Shown piece after piece: positions 1 through 6,635 of a stretch of DNA of 9,750 nucleotides (its first letter is position 1; every line of letters starts with the position of its first letter). Source of the DNA: Anaerolineales bacterium (lineage in GTDB: Bacteria; Chloroflexota; Anaerolineae; Anaerolineales; Villigracilaceae); NCBI GenBank assembly GCA_016789485.1, contig JAEURE010000078.1, positions 1 through 9,750 on the forward strand, read 5' to 3'. Made by a program: the position numbers and the translations under genes. The notes beneath the pieces are model-generated. The model had not been told where the DNA came from. It made no database searches and saw nothing but the letters and a program-made list of their open reading frames with translations.

Positions 1-570
1 GCTCGAGTCATAATGCGGACGCAACCCGTGGACCGCACAATACACAACGGTTTCTTCGCGCCACATATCCAAAAGCGGACGAACAACGGGAATCTCGGGA
101 TCAAAAACAGGGATAATGGATCGATAGGACATGCCCTTCAAGCCGGCAATGCCGCTGCCGCGCAGAAAGTGCATCAATACGGTCTCCACCTGATCATCTG
201 CCGTATGCCCAACGGCTACTGCCTGGGCATTGTACCGGCGGGCAAGGTTGAACAAAAACCTGTAACGCAGATTTCGAGCAGCTTCTTCAATGGAAAGCTT
301 CTTTCCCTCCGCATGAGCGCGCACATCGGCGCCATCCAAATAACAGGCGAGCATTAACCGATTGGCAGTTTTCTCCACCATGCGCGCATCCGCCGCTGAC
401 TCGGGACGAAGCTGATGATCGAAATAAGCAACAATGACGGGATAGCCCGCCTTGCGCAGGGTCTCCATTAAGCACAGGCTGTCCGGTCCGCCGGAAACCC
501 CCACAACAACGGGGCGGTCTTTTAAAAGACCACATTCATTTTTCAGGATGTCGTCAATATTATCTGGCAT
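1..570 (-). CDS. tilS: tRNA(Ile)-lysidine synthase, N-terminal 190 residues (runs off the left edge)
   Basis: This enzyme uses ATP and lysine to convert C34 of the CAU-anticodon tRNA(Ile) to lysidine, so that the tRNA reads AUA and is charged with isoleucine. It is cytoplasmic and normally essential. Reading the minus strand from the ATG at 570, the frame stays open to base 1. The N-type ATP-pyrophosphatase P-loop SGGPDS is at residues 26-31, the HTADDQVET motif at 122-130, and LRGSGIAGLKGM follows at 136-147, all hallmarks of TilS. The family is usually well over 300 residues, so the C-terminal tRNA-binding part lies outside the window. The start is fixed because an in-frame stop lies only three codons upstream. 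The sequence before the ATG is A/T-rich with no clear Shine-Dalgarno, so translation may depend on coupling to the epimerase gene ending 17 bp upstream. Confidence 0.96.
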   Translation of the reverse strand, partial: MPDNIDDILKNECGLLKDRPVVVGVSGGPDSLCLMETLRKAGYPVIVAYFDHQLRPESAADARMVEKTANRLMLACYLDGADVRAHAEGKKLSIEEAARNLRYRFLFNLARRYNAQAVAVGHTADDQVETVLMHFLRGSGIAGLKGMSYRSIIPVFDPEIPVVRPLLDMWREETVVYCAVHGLRPHYDSS

Positions 571-587
571 TGCTAATTTTTATTTTT

Positions 588-995
588 TCAAGCAAGCTGA
601 TACAGTTCAACCAACACCCCGCCCGTCGACTCTGGATGAATGAAGGCATATTTTTTTCCATCCGCAGCCAGGCGGGGTTCTTCGTTGATCAGCCGAATGT
701 CTTTTGCTTTTAATTGGGACATCATTCCATTGATATCGTCCACTTCCAGGCAGAGGTGATGCATACCAGGACCACGTTTGGCAAGATATTTGGCAATACC
801 AGAGTCATCTGTGGTCGGCATGACCAATTCAACTTCCGCACCGGCAATGGGCAAGAAAGCCACCTGTGATTTCTCCGCAGGGACATCACGCAGTTCGTGA
901 AGTTGAATTCCCAATGCATCCCGCCAGAATTTGAGGGATTTTTCCATGTCATCTACTACAACAGCTACGTGATTTACGGCTTTGATTGAAGGCAT
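588..995 (-). CDS. mce: methylmalonyl-CoA epimerase (VOC/glyoxalase superfamily)
   Basis: This gene probably encodes the enzyme that interconverts (2R)- and (2S)-methylmalonyl-CoA, linking propionyl-CoA carboxylation to the B12-dependent mutase and succinyl-CoA. The 135-residue length matches the family, and the whole chain is one vicinal-oxygen-chelate domain with two repeated modules. NHVAVVVDDMEKSLKFWRD opens the first module (residues 8-26) and HHLCLEVDD the second (79-87). The stretch TDDSGIAKYLAKRGPGMHHL and the ending HPESTGGVLVELYQ are typical of methylmalonyl-CoA epimerases rather than of glyoxalase I. Likely metal ligands are His9, Gln44, His80 and Glu130, by analogy with the Propionibacterium enzyme. 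GGAG sits about 7 bases before the ATG. It lies between the SGNH hydrolase and tilS with short gaps, so the three are probably co-transcribed. No mutase gene is in the window. Confidence 0.92.
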   Translation of the reverse strand: MPSIKAVNHVAVVVDDMEKSLKFWRDALGIQLHELRDVPAEKSQVAFLPIAGAEVELVMPTTDDSGIAKYLAKRGPGMHHLCLEVDDINGMMSQLKAKDIRLINEEPRLAADGKKYAFIHPESTGGVLVELYQLA

Positions 996-1027
996 ACATT
1001 TCTCCGTTTGAATTTATTGCCTTCATT

Positions 1028-1714
1028 TTACTCCAGTATCCCAAGGGCTATCGGCAAGGACAGTTTCGCCCATTCTGTGTACATTTTCCCGGATGGATGC
1101 AGTCCATCCGCCGCTATCAACGATGAATCGCTTACTGCTTCGCGTGATATTGGCGTGATATCTACATAGTTAACATTTGCTTTTTTAGACTCTTCCAGGT
1201 TAACCGCATTAAATGCGTTGATCTCACTCGATATCTGTCCGCGATCCCGGCCTGTGGCAAAAGGTGTAACACCCCAGTCTGGAATGGACAACACAAATAC
1301 ATGTTCAGGCTTCCCGCCCGCAAACTCAATGGCTTTCCCCAGCAAAAAGCGAAATTCCTCGCGATATTCATCGATATCATATCCGCGGTATTGATTGTTG
1401 ACGCCGATCAGCAAAGAGACCATGTCGTACGTCCCTTGCGGATCTGCGGCTTGGATTCCCTGCCAGAGTTCACTGGTCGTCCAGCCTGTGCGGGCAATAA
1501 TGGTGACATCAATGTTCCCGGAAGAATCCAAAAGCGCCGCCAGTTGATTGGGCCAGCGATCCTCTTCTGCCACACTTTCGCCAATGGTATAGGAATCACC
1601 CAAAGCAAGATAACGATAGATTTGATTCGATGACACAGGTGTAACCACGGAACCTCCACAGGAGACAAGAAGTAATAAAACGAGAAGCACAGCAATTTTT
1701 CTAAAGTTGGACAT
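1028..1714 (-). CDS. SGNH/GDSL-family hydrolase, predicted lipoprotein
   Basis: This is a predicted extracytoplasmic esterase or lipase-like hydrolase of 228 residues; the substrate is unknown. The N-terminus is a lipoprotein signal: Lys6, a run of Ile/Val/Leu at 7-17, then lipobox LVSC with the lipidated Cys at 19. The mature part has the four SGNH blocks: GDSY with nucleophile Ser41, Gly77 in block II, GVNN with Asn106 in block III, and DGLHPSG with Asp203 and His206 in block V. The catalytic set therefore looks complete. Esterases acting on small esters, acyl chains or acetylated sugars share this pattern, so the sequence does not fix the substrate. The gene lies 32 bp upstream of the epimerase gene on the same strand. 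No strong Shine-Dalgarno is visible before the ATG, and a 34-bp palindrome ends 13 bases upstream of it. Confidence 0.9.
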   Translation of the reverse strand: MSNFRKIAVLLVLLLLVSCGGSVVTPVSSNQIYRYLALGDSYTIGESVAEEDRWPNQLAALLDSSGNIDVTIIARTGWTTSELWQGIQAADPQGTYDMVSLLIGVNNQYRGYDIDEYREEFRFLLGKAIEFAGGKPEHVFVLSIPDWGVTPFATGRDRGQISSEINAFNAVNLEESKKANVNYVDITPISREAVSDSSLIAADGLHPSGKMYTEWAKLSLPIALGILE

Positions 1715-1727
1715 TCTTTATTTTAAA

Positions 1728-1761
1728 CCATACGGGATATTCATATGAATATCCCGTATGG
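1728..1761. repeat. perfect 34-bp palindrome (possible terminator or operator)
   Basis: Bases 1728-1761 are identical to their own reverse complement, centred on CATATG at 1742-1747. In RNA it could form a stem of up to 15 bp with a 4-base loop. On the minus strand it is followed by TTTAAAATAAAG, a weak U-rich tail, and it lies between the crtB stop and the start of the SGNH hydrolase gene. A terminator for crtB is therefore possible. It could equally be a dimeric regulator site in the leader of the hydrolase gene or a dispersed palindromic repeat. No second copy is present in the window. Confidence 0.75.
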
Positions 1762-1791
1762 GCAACCCCTCAATGTTATTAAATTAACCAT

Positions 1792-1812
1792 CGCCCGCGG
1801 GGCGGGTCGCCC
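1792..1812 (-). terminator. GC-rich hairpin just after crtB, candidate weak terminator
   Basis: Overlapping inverted repeats (CGCCC/GGGCG with loop GCG, and GGGCG/CGCCC with loop GGT) lie 11-32 bases beyond the crtB stop. In the crtB transcript the structure would be followed by AUGGUUAAUUUAAU, which is A/U-rich but not a proper U tract. It may end or stabilise the crtB message together with the palindrome downstream. The assignment is tentative. Confidence 0.3.
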
Positions 1813-1823
1813 TCTGTTTCTTC

Positions 1824-2771
1824 TTACAACGAGCGGACTTTCAACCACAAGCCCGGAATTCGGCTTACCTTGCCCCATGCGTTGAGCGAGGCACGGCGGG
1901 TGAAAACGTTGTAATCGTACTTTTCGATATTATCCAAAATACCGCTGTAAAACGTGGATGCGGCGCCAACGGCAAGCTGTCCTTCACGCTCGAGCATTTT
2001 CACGCCAGCCCATGATTCTTTGTAAAGCTGGCGGGTGCGCTCAATTTGGAAGCGCATGAATTGCCTCCAGTTATCGGATACTCGTCCTTCGGCAATGTCC
2101 TGCTCGCGGATGCCGTACTGGATAAGTTCTTCGCGCGGAAGGTACAAACGCCCGTTGCGGTAGTCCTCCCCCACATCACGTAGGATGTTGGTCATTTGCA
2201 GAGCCACGCCGAGCTTGATGGCGTACTTCACGGCATCATGACTCTTGAAGCCAACAATGTACATGCTCATCAACCCAACCGTGGACGCGACTCCGTAGCA
2301 ATACGTGGCGAGATCATCAAAAGTTTGGTAACGCGTTTGGGAAAGGTCTCGCGCCACGCCGTCAATCAGTTGCAGTGCATAATGGCGCGGGATATGGTAT
2401 CGGGTGAGGGTGTCTGCCCAGGCGGCAGCGACCAAATCGTCGGCGGAGGAAGAGGCGGTTTGAACAATGTTTCGCCAGTAATCCAATTCAAAATCGCGGT
2501 CTTTTTTGGATTCGACTTCATCCACAATATCATCCACGGTGCGGCAGAAGGCGTACAAGGCGCGGACGGCGGAACGCTTTTCCTCGGGGAGCAAGCCTGA
2601 CGCAACGTGGAAGGATTTGCTGTGCTCAGCGGTAATGACTTCGGCTTGTTTGTAGGCTTTGCGCAACGAATCGTCGCCAGCCCAATATGAGAAAAACGGT
2701 CGGGTGGATGGCTGGGGAATGTGCCCGGCAAGATCGAGTAAATGGTGTTCCCAGTTGGCGTGTGCTTGCAT
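1824..2771 (-). CDS. crtB: phytoene synthase (trans-isoprenyl diphosphate synthase, head-to-head)
   Basis: This enzyme condenses two geranylgeranyl diphosphates through prephytoene diphosphate to phytoene, the first committed step of C40 carotenoid synthesis. It usually acts at the membrane face. The 315-residue protein has the two aspartate-rich Mg2+/diphosphate-binding motifs: DDIVD at 80-84 in the context LYAFCRTVDDIVDE, and QMTNILRDVGED at 192-203 with Asp199 and Asp203, followed by RNGRLYLP. SKSFHVAS near 51-58 is also typical. Squalene or diapophytoene synthases share the fold, but the adjacent C40-type crtI makes phytoene synthase the better call. AGGAG precedes the ATG by about 8 bases. 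It is divergent from crtI and shares a 182-bp control region with it. No geranylgeranyl diphosphate synthase gene is visible here. Confidence 0.95.
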   Translation of the reverse strand: MQAHANWEHHLLDLAGHIPQPSTRPFFSYWAGDDSLRKAYKQAEVITAEHSKSFHVASGLLPEEKRSAVRALYAFCRTVDDIVDEVESKKDRDFELDYWRNIVQTASSSADDLVAAAWADTLTRYHIPRHYALQLIDGVARDLSQTRYQTFDDLATYCYGVASTVGLMSMYIVGFKSHDAVKYAIKLGVALQMTNILRDVGEDYRNGRLYLPREELIQYGIREQDIAEGRVSDNWRQFMRFQIERTRQLYKESWAGVKMLEREGQLAVGAASTFYSGILDNIEKYDYNVFTRRASLNAWGKVSRIPGLWLKVRSL

Positions 2772-2823
2772 CTTATCTTCTCCTCTTTGAACTTTTCAAA
2801 AGTAGGTCTAAACCAATATTGAG

Positions 2824-2851
2824 ATTTTACAGGATTTACCCAGTTTGTCAA
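2824..2851 (-). promoter_or_regulatory. sigma70-like promoter for crtB
   Basis: On the minus strand TTGACA (complement of 2846-2851, a perfect -35) is followed after 16 bp by TAAAAT (complement of 2824-2829, five of six matches to the -10 consensus). Transcription would begin near 2817, leaving a leader of about 46 bases with an AGGAG ribosome site before crtB. The -35 lies inside the left arm of the inverted repeat, so a protein bound there would block polymerase. Confidence 0.65.
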
Positions 2852-2885
2852 GGTTTTGCAAAGATATACAATAAACCTTGACAAA
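2844..2885. promoter_or_regulatory. inverted-repeat operator candidate between crtB and crtI
   Basis: The 13-bp arms TTTGTCAAGGTTT (2844-2856) and AAACCTTGACAAA (2873-2885) are perfect reverse complements separated by 16 bp. Each arm carries the TTGACA -35 of one of the two divergent promoters. In addition, TTGACAA at 2878-2884 and TAGACAA at 2889-2895 are spaced exactly 11 bp apart. CarH-type MerR regulators are known to cover the -35 region and to bind repeats of about 11 bp, and the related CarA binds palindromic sites. The site is therefore a good candidate target for the regulator encoded at 4499-5815. Binding itself is an inference. Confidence 0.7.
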
Positions 2886-2905
2886 TAATAGACAAGAGGT
2901 AGAAT
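2878..2905 (+). promoter_or_regulatory. sigma70-like promoter for crtI operon
   Basis: A perfect -35 TTGACA (2878-2883), a 16-bp spacer and TAGAAT (2900-2905, five of six matches to the -10 consensus) point to crtI. Transcription would begin near 2912, giving a leader of about 42 bases that ends in AAGGAG (2939-2944), 9 bases before the start codon. The -35 is within the right arm of the inverted repeat and in the first of two 11-bp-spaced GACAA elements. Confidence 0.68.
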
Positions 2906-2953
2906 AGCCTTTAGAACCGTGACCGCCTGTGAAAATTCAAGGAGAAACAAAAA

Positions 2954-4489
2954 ATGACTAAAAGACAAACCGCCGTAGTGATCGGCGCAGGGATCGGCGG
3001 AATTGCCACCGCTGCCCGCCTTGCTAAAAATGGATATGAAGTGACTGTGCTGGAAAAGAACGGGACTCCGGGCGGGCGCTGCAATCAGATCATCCGCGAT
3101 GGACATCGCTTCGACATTGGCCCGACTCTGTTTCTGATGCCCGAAGTTTGGGAAGAAACCTTTGCCGCTCTCGGCGAAAAGATGAGCGATTATCTCGACC
3201 TGCGCCGTATCGACCCGACATATAAAGTCCGCTTTGATGATGGCTTGGAATTGGAATTGACTTCCGATATTGGCAAGATGCAATCCCAACTTGAAAAAGT
3301 GGAAAAGACCGCCTTCACTGGTTTTCTGAACTACATTGCCGAGGGCAGCAAGCATTACAAGATTTCGCTCGAGAAATTCGTGGGCAGGAATTTCTTCAAC
3401 ATCTTTGAATATTTCAGCCTGTCCAACCTGCCGCTCATCTTTCAATTAAAGGCATTGGGCAAACATTACAAGAACACCAGCCGTTTCTTCAAAGACGAAC
3501 GCTTGAAGGCCGCCTTCACCTTCCAAAACATGTATTTGGGATTAAGCCCCTACGATGCCCCTGCCACCTACTCCCTGCTGCAATACACGGAACTGGCTGA
3601 AGGGGTTTGGTATCCCATGGGCGGGATGTACGCCGGCATTCAGGCGCTTACCAAAGTCGCTGAAAAACACGGCGTGACATTTATTTACAACGCTCCCGTG
3701 AAGAAGATCAACACGGGTAGATCCAAAGTGGAAAGTGTGGCCACAGAAGACGGCAAGACGTACACGGCTGACATTTTTGTCGGCAATGCAGACCTGCCGT
3801 ACATCTACGATCAACTGCTGCCTGACCGCGCCGAAGCGAAGAAACTCATCGAAGACAAGCTTTACACCTGTTCGACCATCATGTTTTACTGGGGAACAAA
3901 GAAGGAATATCCGCAGATCGCGCATCACAATGTCTTCCTCGGCGGCGATTACAAAGCCTCTTTCGATCAGATATTCAATGACCACACTTTGCCCGAAGTA
4001 CCATCTTTCTACGTCCATGCGCCGAAGCGCACTGATCCCGCCGCAGGACCCGAAGGACAGGACACGCTTTATGTTTTGGTGCCTGTCGGTCATCTCGATG
4101 CGCGCAGCGAACAGGATTGGGATGCGATGGTCAAGCGTGCCCGCCAGACTGTGCTCACCCGTCTCGCGAATGAATTAGGAGCAACCGACCTCGAGCAGAA
4201 TATCAAGTTTGAGATGGTGTACCAGCCCAAAGTGTGGAAAGAACGTTTCAACCTGGTAAATGGAGCAGCTTTCGGGCTGAGTCATAACTTCTGGCAGGTC
4301 GGCTATCTGCGTCCGCACAATCGCCACAAACAATACAAGAATCTGTACTTCGCAGGCGCATCTACTCACCCTGGCACAGGTCTGCCAATCGTTTTACTAT
4401 CTGCCCGCCTGACAACCGAGCGAATCCTTAAAGAAGAAGGTACAATAGCTGTGCAAAAGGTGGTCAAGCCCACCTTAACCCCAGCCTAA
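2954..4489 (+). CDS. crtI: phytoene desaturase (CrtI-type, FAD-dependent)
   Basis: This is a membrane-associated flavoprotein that introduces double bonds into phytoene, giving coloured products such as neurosporene or lycopene. The sequence does not fix how many desaturation steps it performs. At 511 residues it has normal family length. The N-terminal dinucleotide-binding fold shows VVIGAGIGG with GxGxxG at 11-16, Glu34 at the end of the second strand, and GTPGGRC at 37-43. The C-terminal CrtI signature FAGASTHPGTGLPIVLLSAR starts near residue 466. The start is supported by AAGGAG 9 bases upstream. It is the first gene of an operon that continues after 9 bp with the B12-dependent MerR regulator. 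Related CrtN, CrtD or CrtO-like desaturases or ketolases are less likely because crtB is adjacent. Confidence 0.95.
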   Translation: MTKRQTAVVIGAGIGGIATAARLAKNGYEVTVLEKNGTPGGRCNQIIRDGHRFDIGPTLFLMPEVWEETFAALGEKMSDYLDLRRIDPTYKVRFDDGLELELTSDIGKMQSQLEKVEKTAFTGFLNYIAEGSKHYKISLEKFVGRNFFNIFEYFSLSNLPLIFQLKALGKHYKNTSRFFKDERLKAAFTFQNMYLGLSPYDAPATYSLLQYTELAEGVWYPMGGMYAGIQALTKVAEKHGVTFIYNAPVKKINTGRSKVESVATEDGKTYTADIFVGNADLPYIYDQLLPDRAEAKKLIEDKLYTCSTIMFYWGTKKEYPQIAHHNVFLGGDYKASFDQIFNDHTLPEVPSFYVHAPKRTDPAAGPEGQDTLYVLVPVGHLDARSEQDWDAMVKRARQTVLTRLANELGATDLEQNIKFEMVYQPKVWKERFNLVNGAAFGLSHNFWQVGYLRPHNRHKQYKNLYFAGASTHPGTGLPIVLLSARLTTERILKEEGTIAVQKVVKPTLTPA

Positions 4490-4498
4490 GGATATTTT

Positions 4499-5815
4499 AT
4501 GTTCAGCAAATCCCCTGCCTTCAATTTAAAAGCCGTTTTACTTGAAACCGGTCTCGCCGCCGACACACTGCGCGCCTGGGAACGCCGCTACGGATTGCCC
4601 ACGCCAAACCGCAGCGCGGGCGGGCACCGTTTATATTCGCAATACGATATCGAGACCATCAAATGGCTGATCGCACGTCAGGCAGAGGGGCTCTCCATCT
4701 CGCGGGCTGTGGATTTGTGGAATGAGCACCTCGCTTCCGGGCTGGACCCATTGGCTGGTTACACGTCTTCGAGCTTTGCCTCCGCCCAAGCGAATTCTGC
4801 CAACGCCGTCACAGACACCACCCTCGATATGATCCGCACACAATGGATCACCGCCTGCATGAGCTTCAACGAAGTAAATGCCGAACAGGCACTCAACAAA
4901 GCCTTCTCCATGTTCTCCGTGGAATCAGTCTGCATGGATGTTCTGCAAAAAGGCATGTCAGAGATCGGCAGTCTTTGGTATGAAAATCGTGCCAGCGTCC
5001 AACAAGAGCATTTTGCATCGGGTTTAGCAATGCGCCGACTCGACGCATTGCTAAGCGCATCGCCCGCCCCCACCCGTCCACAGACGGTTTTGGTGGGCTG
5101 CCCGCCCGGAGAGTGGCACACGTTCACGCCCCTGATGCTTTCACTCCTTCTGCGCCGCCGCGGATTGAACGTGATCTACCTCGGCGCCAACGTCCCCGCT
5201 GAACGTTTTGAAGAAACCGTCTCAAAAGTAAAAGCAAATCTGGTGCTTCTTGTTGCTCAGTCATTGATCAGCGCTGCCGCTTTGCAAACAACCTCTTTCT
5301 CCCTCTTGGGCTTGAACATTCCCATCGGCTACGGTGGACGCATCTTTACCCTACGGCCTACTCTCACGAACTACATCCCGGGCTATTATCTCGGCAACGC
5401 TGTGGATTCTTCCATTGACCAGGTTGAGAAATTACTAAAAGTTAAGGGAAATGTAAAAGATACAAAAGTGGTCCCACAAAAATATACGGCTGCTTTACAG
5501 GCATTCAGTTCACGCCGTTCCTACATTGAAAACACCGTTAAAGAATCGGTCCAGCCTCTTTCGATTGACCCGGAACAACTCAACACCGGCATCCATTTTC
5601 TAGGCGACAACATCATCGCAGCCCTGCAATTCGGAGATATGGAACACGTAACAAACGAAATGGAATGGCTGAAAGTGCTGCTCCAGTTTCATCAGAGACC
5701 TCCGCAGGAGTTAACAAACTTCATGAATAATTACTCCCGCGCCATAGATGAACACATTAATGGCTCGGGCTCCCCTATCAAAGCCTGGTTGAACGAACAG
5801 GCAAGGAAAAACTAA
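4499..5815 (+). CDS. carH: MerR-family transcriptional regulator with cobalamin-binding photoreceptor domain (CarH/LitR-like)
   Basis: This is probably a repressor that uses adenosylcobalamin as a light sensor: the holo-protein binds DNA in the dark and light breaks the Co-C bond and releases it. The MerR winged helix spans about residues 8-75, with TLRAWERRYGLPTPNRSAGGHRLYS at 23-47. A helical B12 cap domain follows at about 108-190 with the Wx9EH signature: Trp160, Glu170, His171. The Rossmann B12-binding domain at about 195-308 has PPGEWH with Glu205 and the probable lower axial ligand His207, then RRRGLNVIYLGANVP. Two features are odd. Tyr161 replaces the residue equivalent to Thermus CarH His132, and the usual Gly of the ExHxxG motif is Thr210. 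Residues about 310-438 form an extra helical region absent from the roughly 285-residue Thermus CarH. AAGGA lies 6 bases before the ATG. Co-transcription with crtI would make it autoregulated. Confidence 0.88.
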   Translation: MFSKSPAFNLKAVLLETGLAADTLRAWERRYGLPTPNRSAGGHRLYSQYDIETIKWLIARQAEGLSISRAVDLWNEHLASGLDPLAGYTSSSFASAQANSANAVTDTTLDMIRTQWITACMSFNEVNAEQALNKAFSMFSVESVCMDVLQKGMSEIGSLWYENRASVQQEHFASGLAMRRLDALLSASPAPTRPQTVLVGCPPGEWHTFTPLMLSLLLRRRGLNVIYLGANVPAERFEETVSKVKANLVLLVAQSLISAAALQTTSFSLLGLNIPIGYGGRIFTLRPTLTNYIPGYYLGNAVDSSIDQVEKLLKVKGNVKDTKVVPQKYTAALQAFSSRRSYIENTVKESVQPLSIDPEQLNTGIHFLGDNIIAALQFGDMEHVTNEMEWLKVLLQFHQRPPQELTNFMNNYSRAIDEHINGSGSPIKAWLNEQARKN

Positions 5816-5817
5816 CC

Positions 5818-6387
5818 GTGGCAAACGATATTCTTTCAACTTTCTATCATAAGCTATTACCTCTGTTCCCTCCGCGAACGGAGAAATATTTGAGCAGGCT
5901 CAAGCCAAAAGACCTGCAAAGCTCCAACTTCCGCTATATTTTTTCCGTGAAAAGCATGATCACGATCAGCCGCCTGATCGAGAACTCTGTTATCGAAACA
6001 CCCGGAATTGCAGACTCTCATGTTTCCTTTCAATATTTTTCACGCATCAATGAGCAGTTGGATCAGTACAAAAAAGTAGCGGTCTCATCCAATGGACTAT
6101 GGCTGTATGGTGCCCCGGATGTACCTCTTCCAAAATTGCCGCGCACCATAGGCATTGATACAAGCGGCACACCTCTTGAAAGGTACTGGTTCGTGGTTGC
6201 CTACGGAGCAGGCATCTACGCCACTTTGCTTGCCGAAGAAATTGACCCGGATGACGATCAGCGCCTGTATGAGGGCTTTTTCACCTTTGGGTCTGAAACT
6301 GCCTTCCAAATCATCTCCCTCTTGCACCAGATGTTCCCAACACAAATTTCCGAACCCATCGCGCCGGAATATCAGGGAAAAATATAA
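5818..6387 (+). CDS. probable stand-alone DICT sensory-domain protein
   Basis: This 189-residue soluble protein has no visible DNA-binding, kinase or GGDEF segment. It resembles the DICT domain, a sensory alpha/beta domain found with diguanylate cyclases and two-component proteins and predicted from gene context to act in light responses. Supporting segments are SMITISRLIEN at 46-56, HVSFQYFSR at 68-76, a strand ending in LWLYGAPD at 94-101, and LERYWFVVAYGAGIYATLLAEE starting at 120 followed by an EGFFTF strand. The assignment rests on remembered family patterns and needs a profile search. It starts with GTG two bases after the stop of the CarH-like gene, with AAGGA about 10 bases upstream, so the two are translationally coupled. 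It may modulate the regulator through its extra C-terminal region, but this is inference. Confidence 0.62.
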   Translation: MANDILSTFYHKLLPLFPPRTEKYLSRLKPKDLQSSNFRYIFSVKSMITISRLIENSVIETPGIADSHVSFQYFSRINEQLDQYKKVAVSSNGLWLYGAPDVPLPKLPRTIGIDTSGTPLERYWFVVAYGAGIYATLLAEEIDPDDDQRLYEGFFTFGSETAFQIISLLHQMFPTQISEPIAPEYQGKI

Positions 6388-6635
6388 GTCGGCACGCTGG
6401 TCTTGCAATGAAGTGAGAGCATTTCTTATATTGCTATTAATCGGCTTTCTGCCGCCTTGTTTTGTAAGGCTGGCAATGGGTTGCCATGACATCCCCTTTT
6501 GTCAAATTGATTACCCGCGCAAGTTGCCATAGATACACAAGGCGCGGCGCGCCTTGTCCAATACAGGCTTGATGCAAGCAATATCCCTGCAAATGAAAAA
6601 TCTCGATCTGCTGAAAACAATGAATGAGAAATTAC
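6388..6635. other. intergenic region with consecutive small inverted repeats
   Basis: No convincing gene lies between the DICT gene and the dehydrogenase. The stretch holds four hairpin-forming repeats: CGGC/GCCG at 6442-6454, GCCTT/AAGGC at 6454-6470, TGGCAA/TTGCCA at 6471-6486, and a 10-bp-arm repeat with a one-base centre at 6537-6557 (arms ACAAGGCGCG and CGCGCCTTGT). Only the first has a T-rich sequence nearby (TTGTTTTG), so it may end the crtI operon. The promoter of the downstream operon is probably here, but I could not identify one with good hexamers. Confidence 0.5.

Noticed and set aside
1..535. Small open frames on both strands at the left edge (13-357 plus, 287-535 minus)
   Set aside because: They overlap tilS, whose motifs are clear in a single uninterrupted minus-strand frame from 570 to the edge.
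2366..3445. A 359-codon open frame on the minus strand spanning the start of crtI, the crt promoter region and part of crtB
   Set aside because: It is antisense to crtI, out of frame with crtB, crosses both promoters, and its translation resembles no protein. It is a shadow of two strongly supported genes.
6097..6492. Minus-strand 131-codon and plus-strand 125-codon (6155-6532) frames over the DICT gene and the gap
   Set aside because: Both mostly overlap the DICT-like gene in other frames, lack ribosome sites and show low-likelihood protein composition.
6498..6505. TTTGTCAA, matching the outer 8 bases of the crt operator arm, upstream of the photolyase operon
   Set aside because: It is a single 8-base match with no partner arm or aligned promoter. 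A match of this size in 10 kb is not surprising, so I do not call an operator.
6388..6623. Possible cobalamin riboswitch, given the B12 theme of the locus
   Set aside because: I found no B12-box-like conserved core, and the hairpins present are small and simple.
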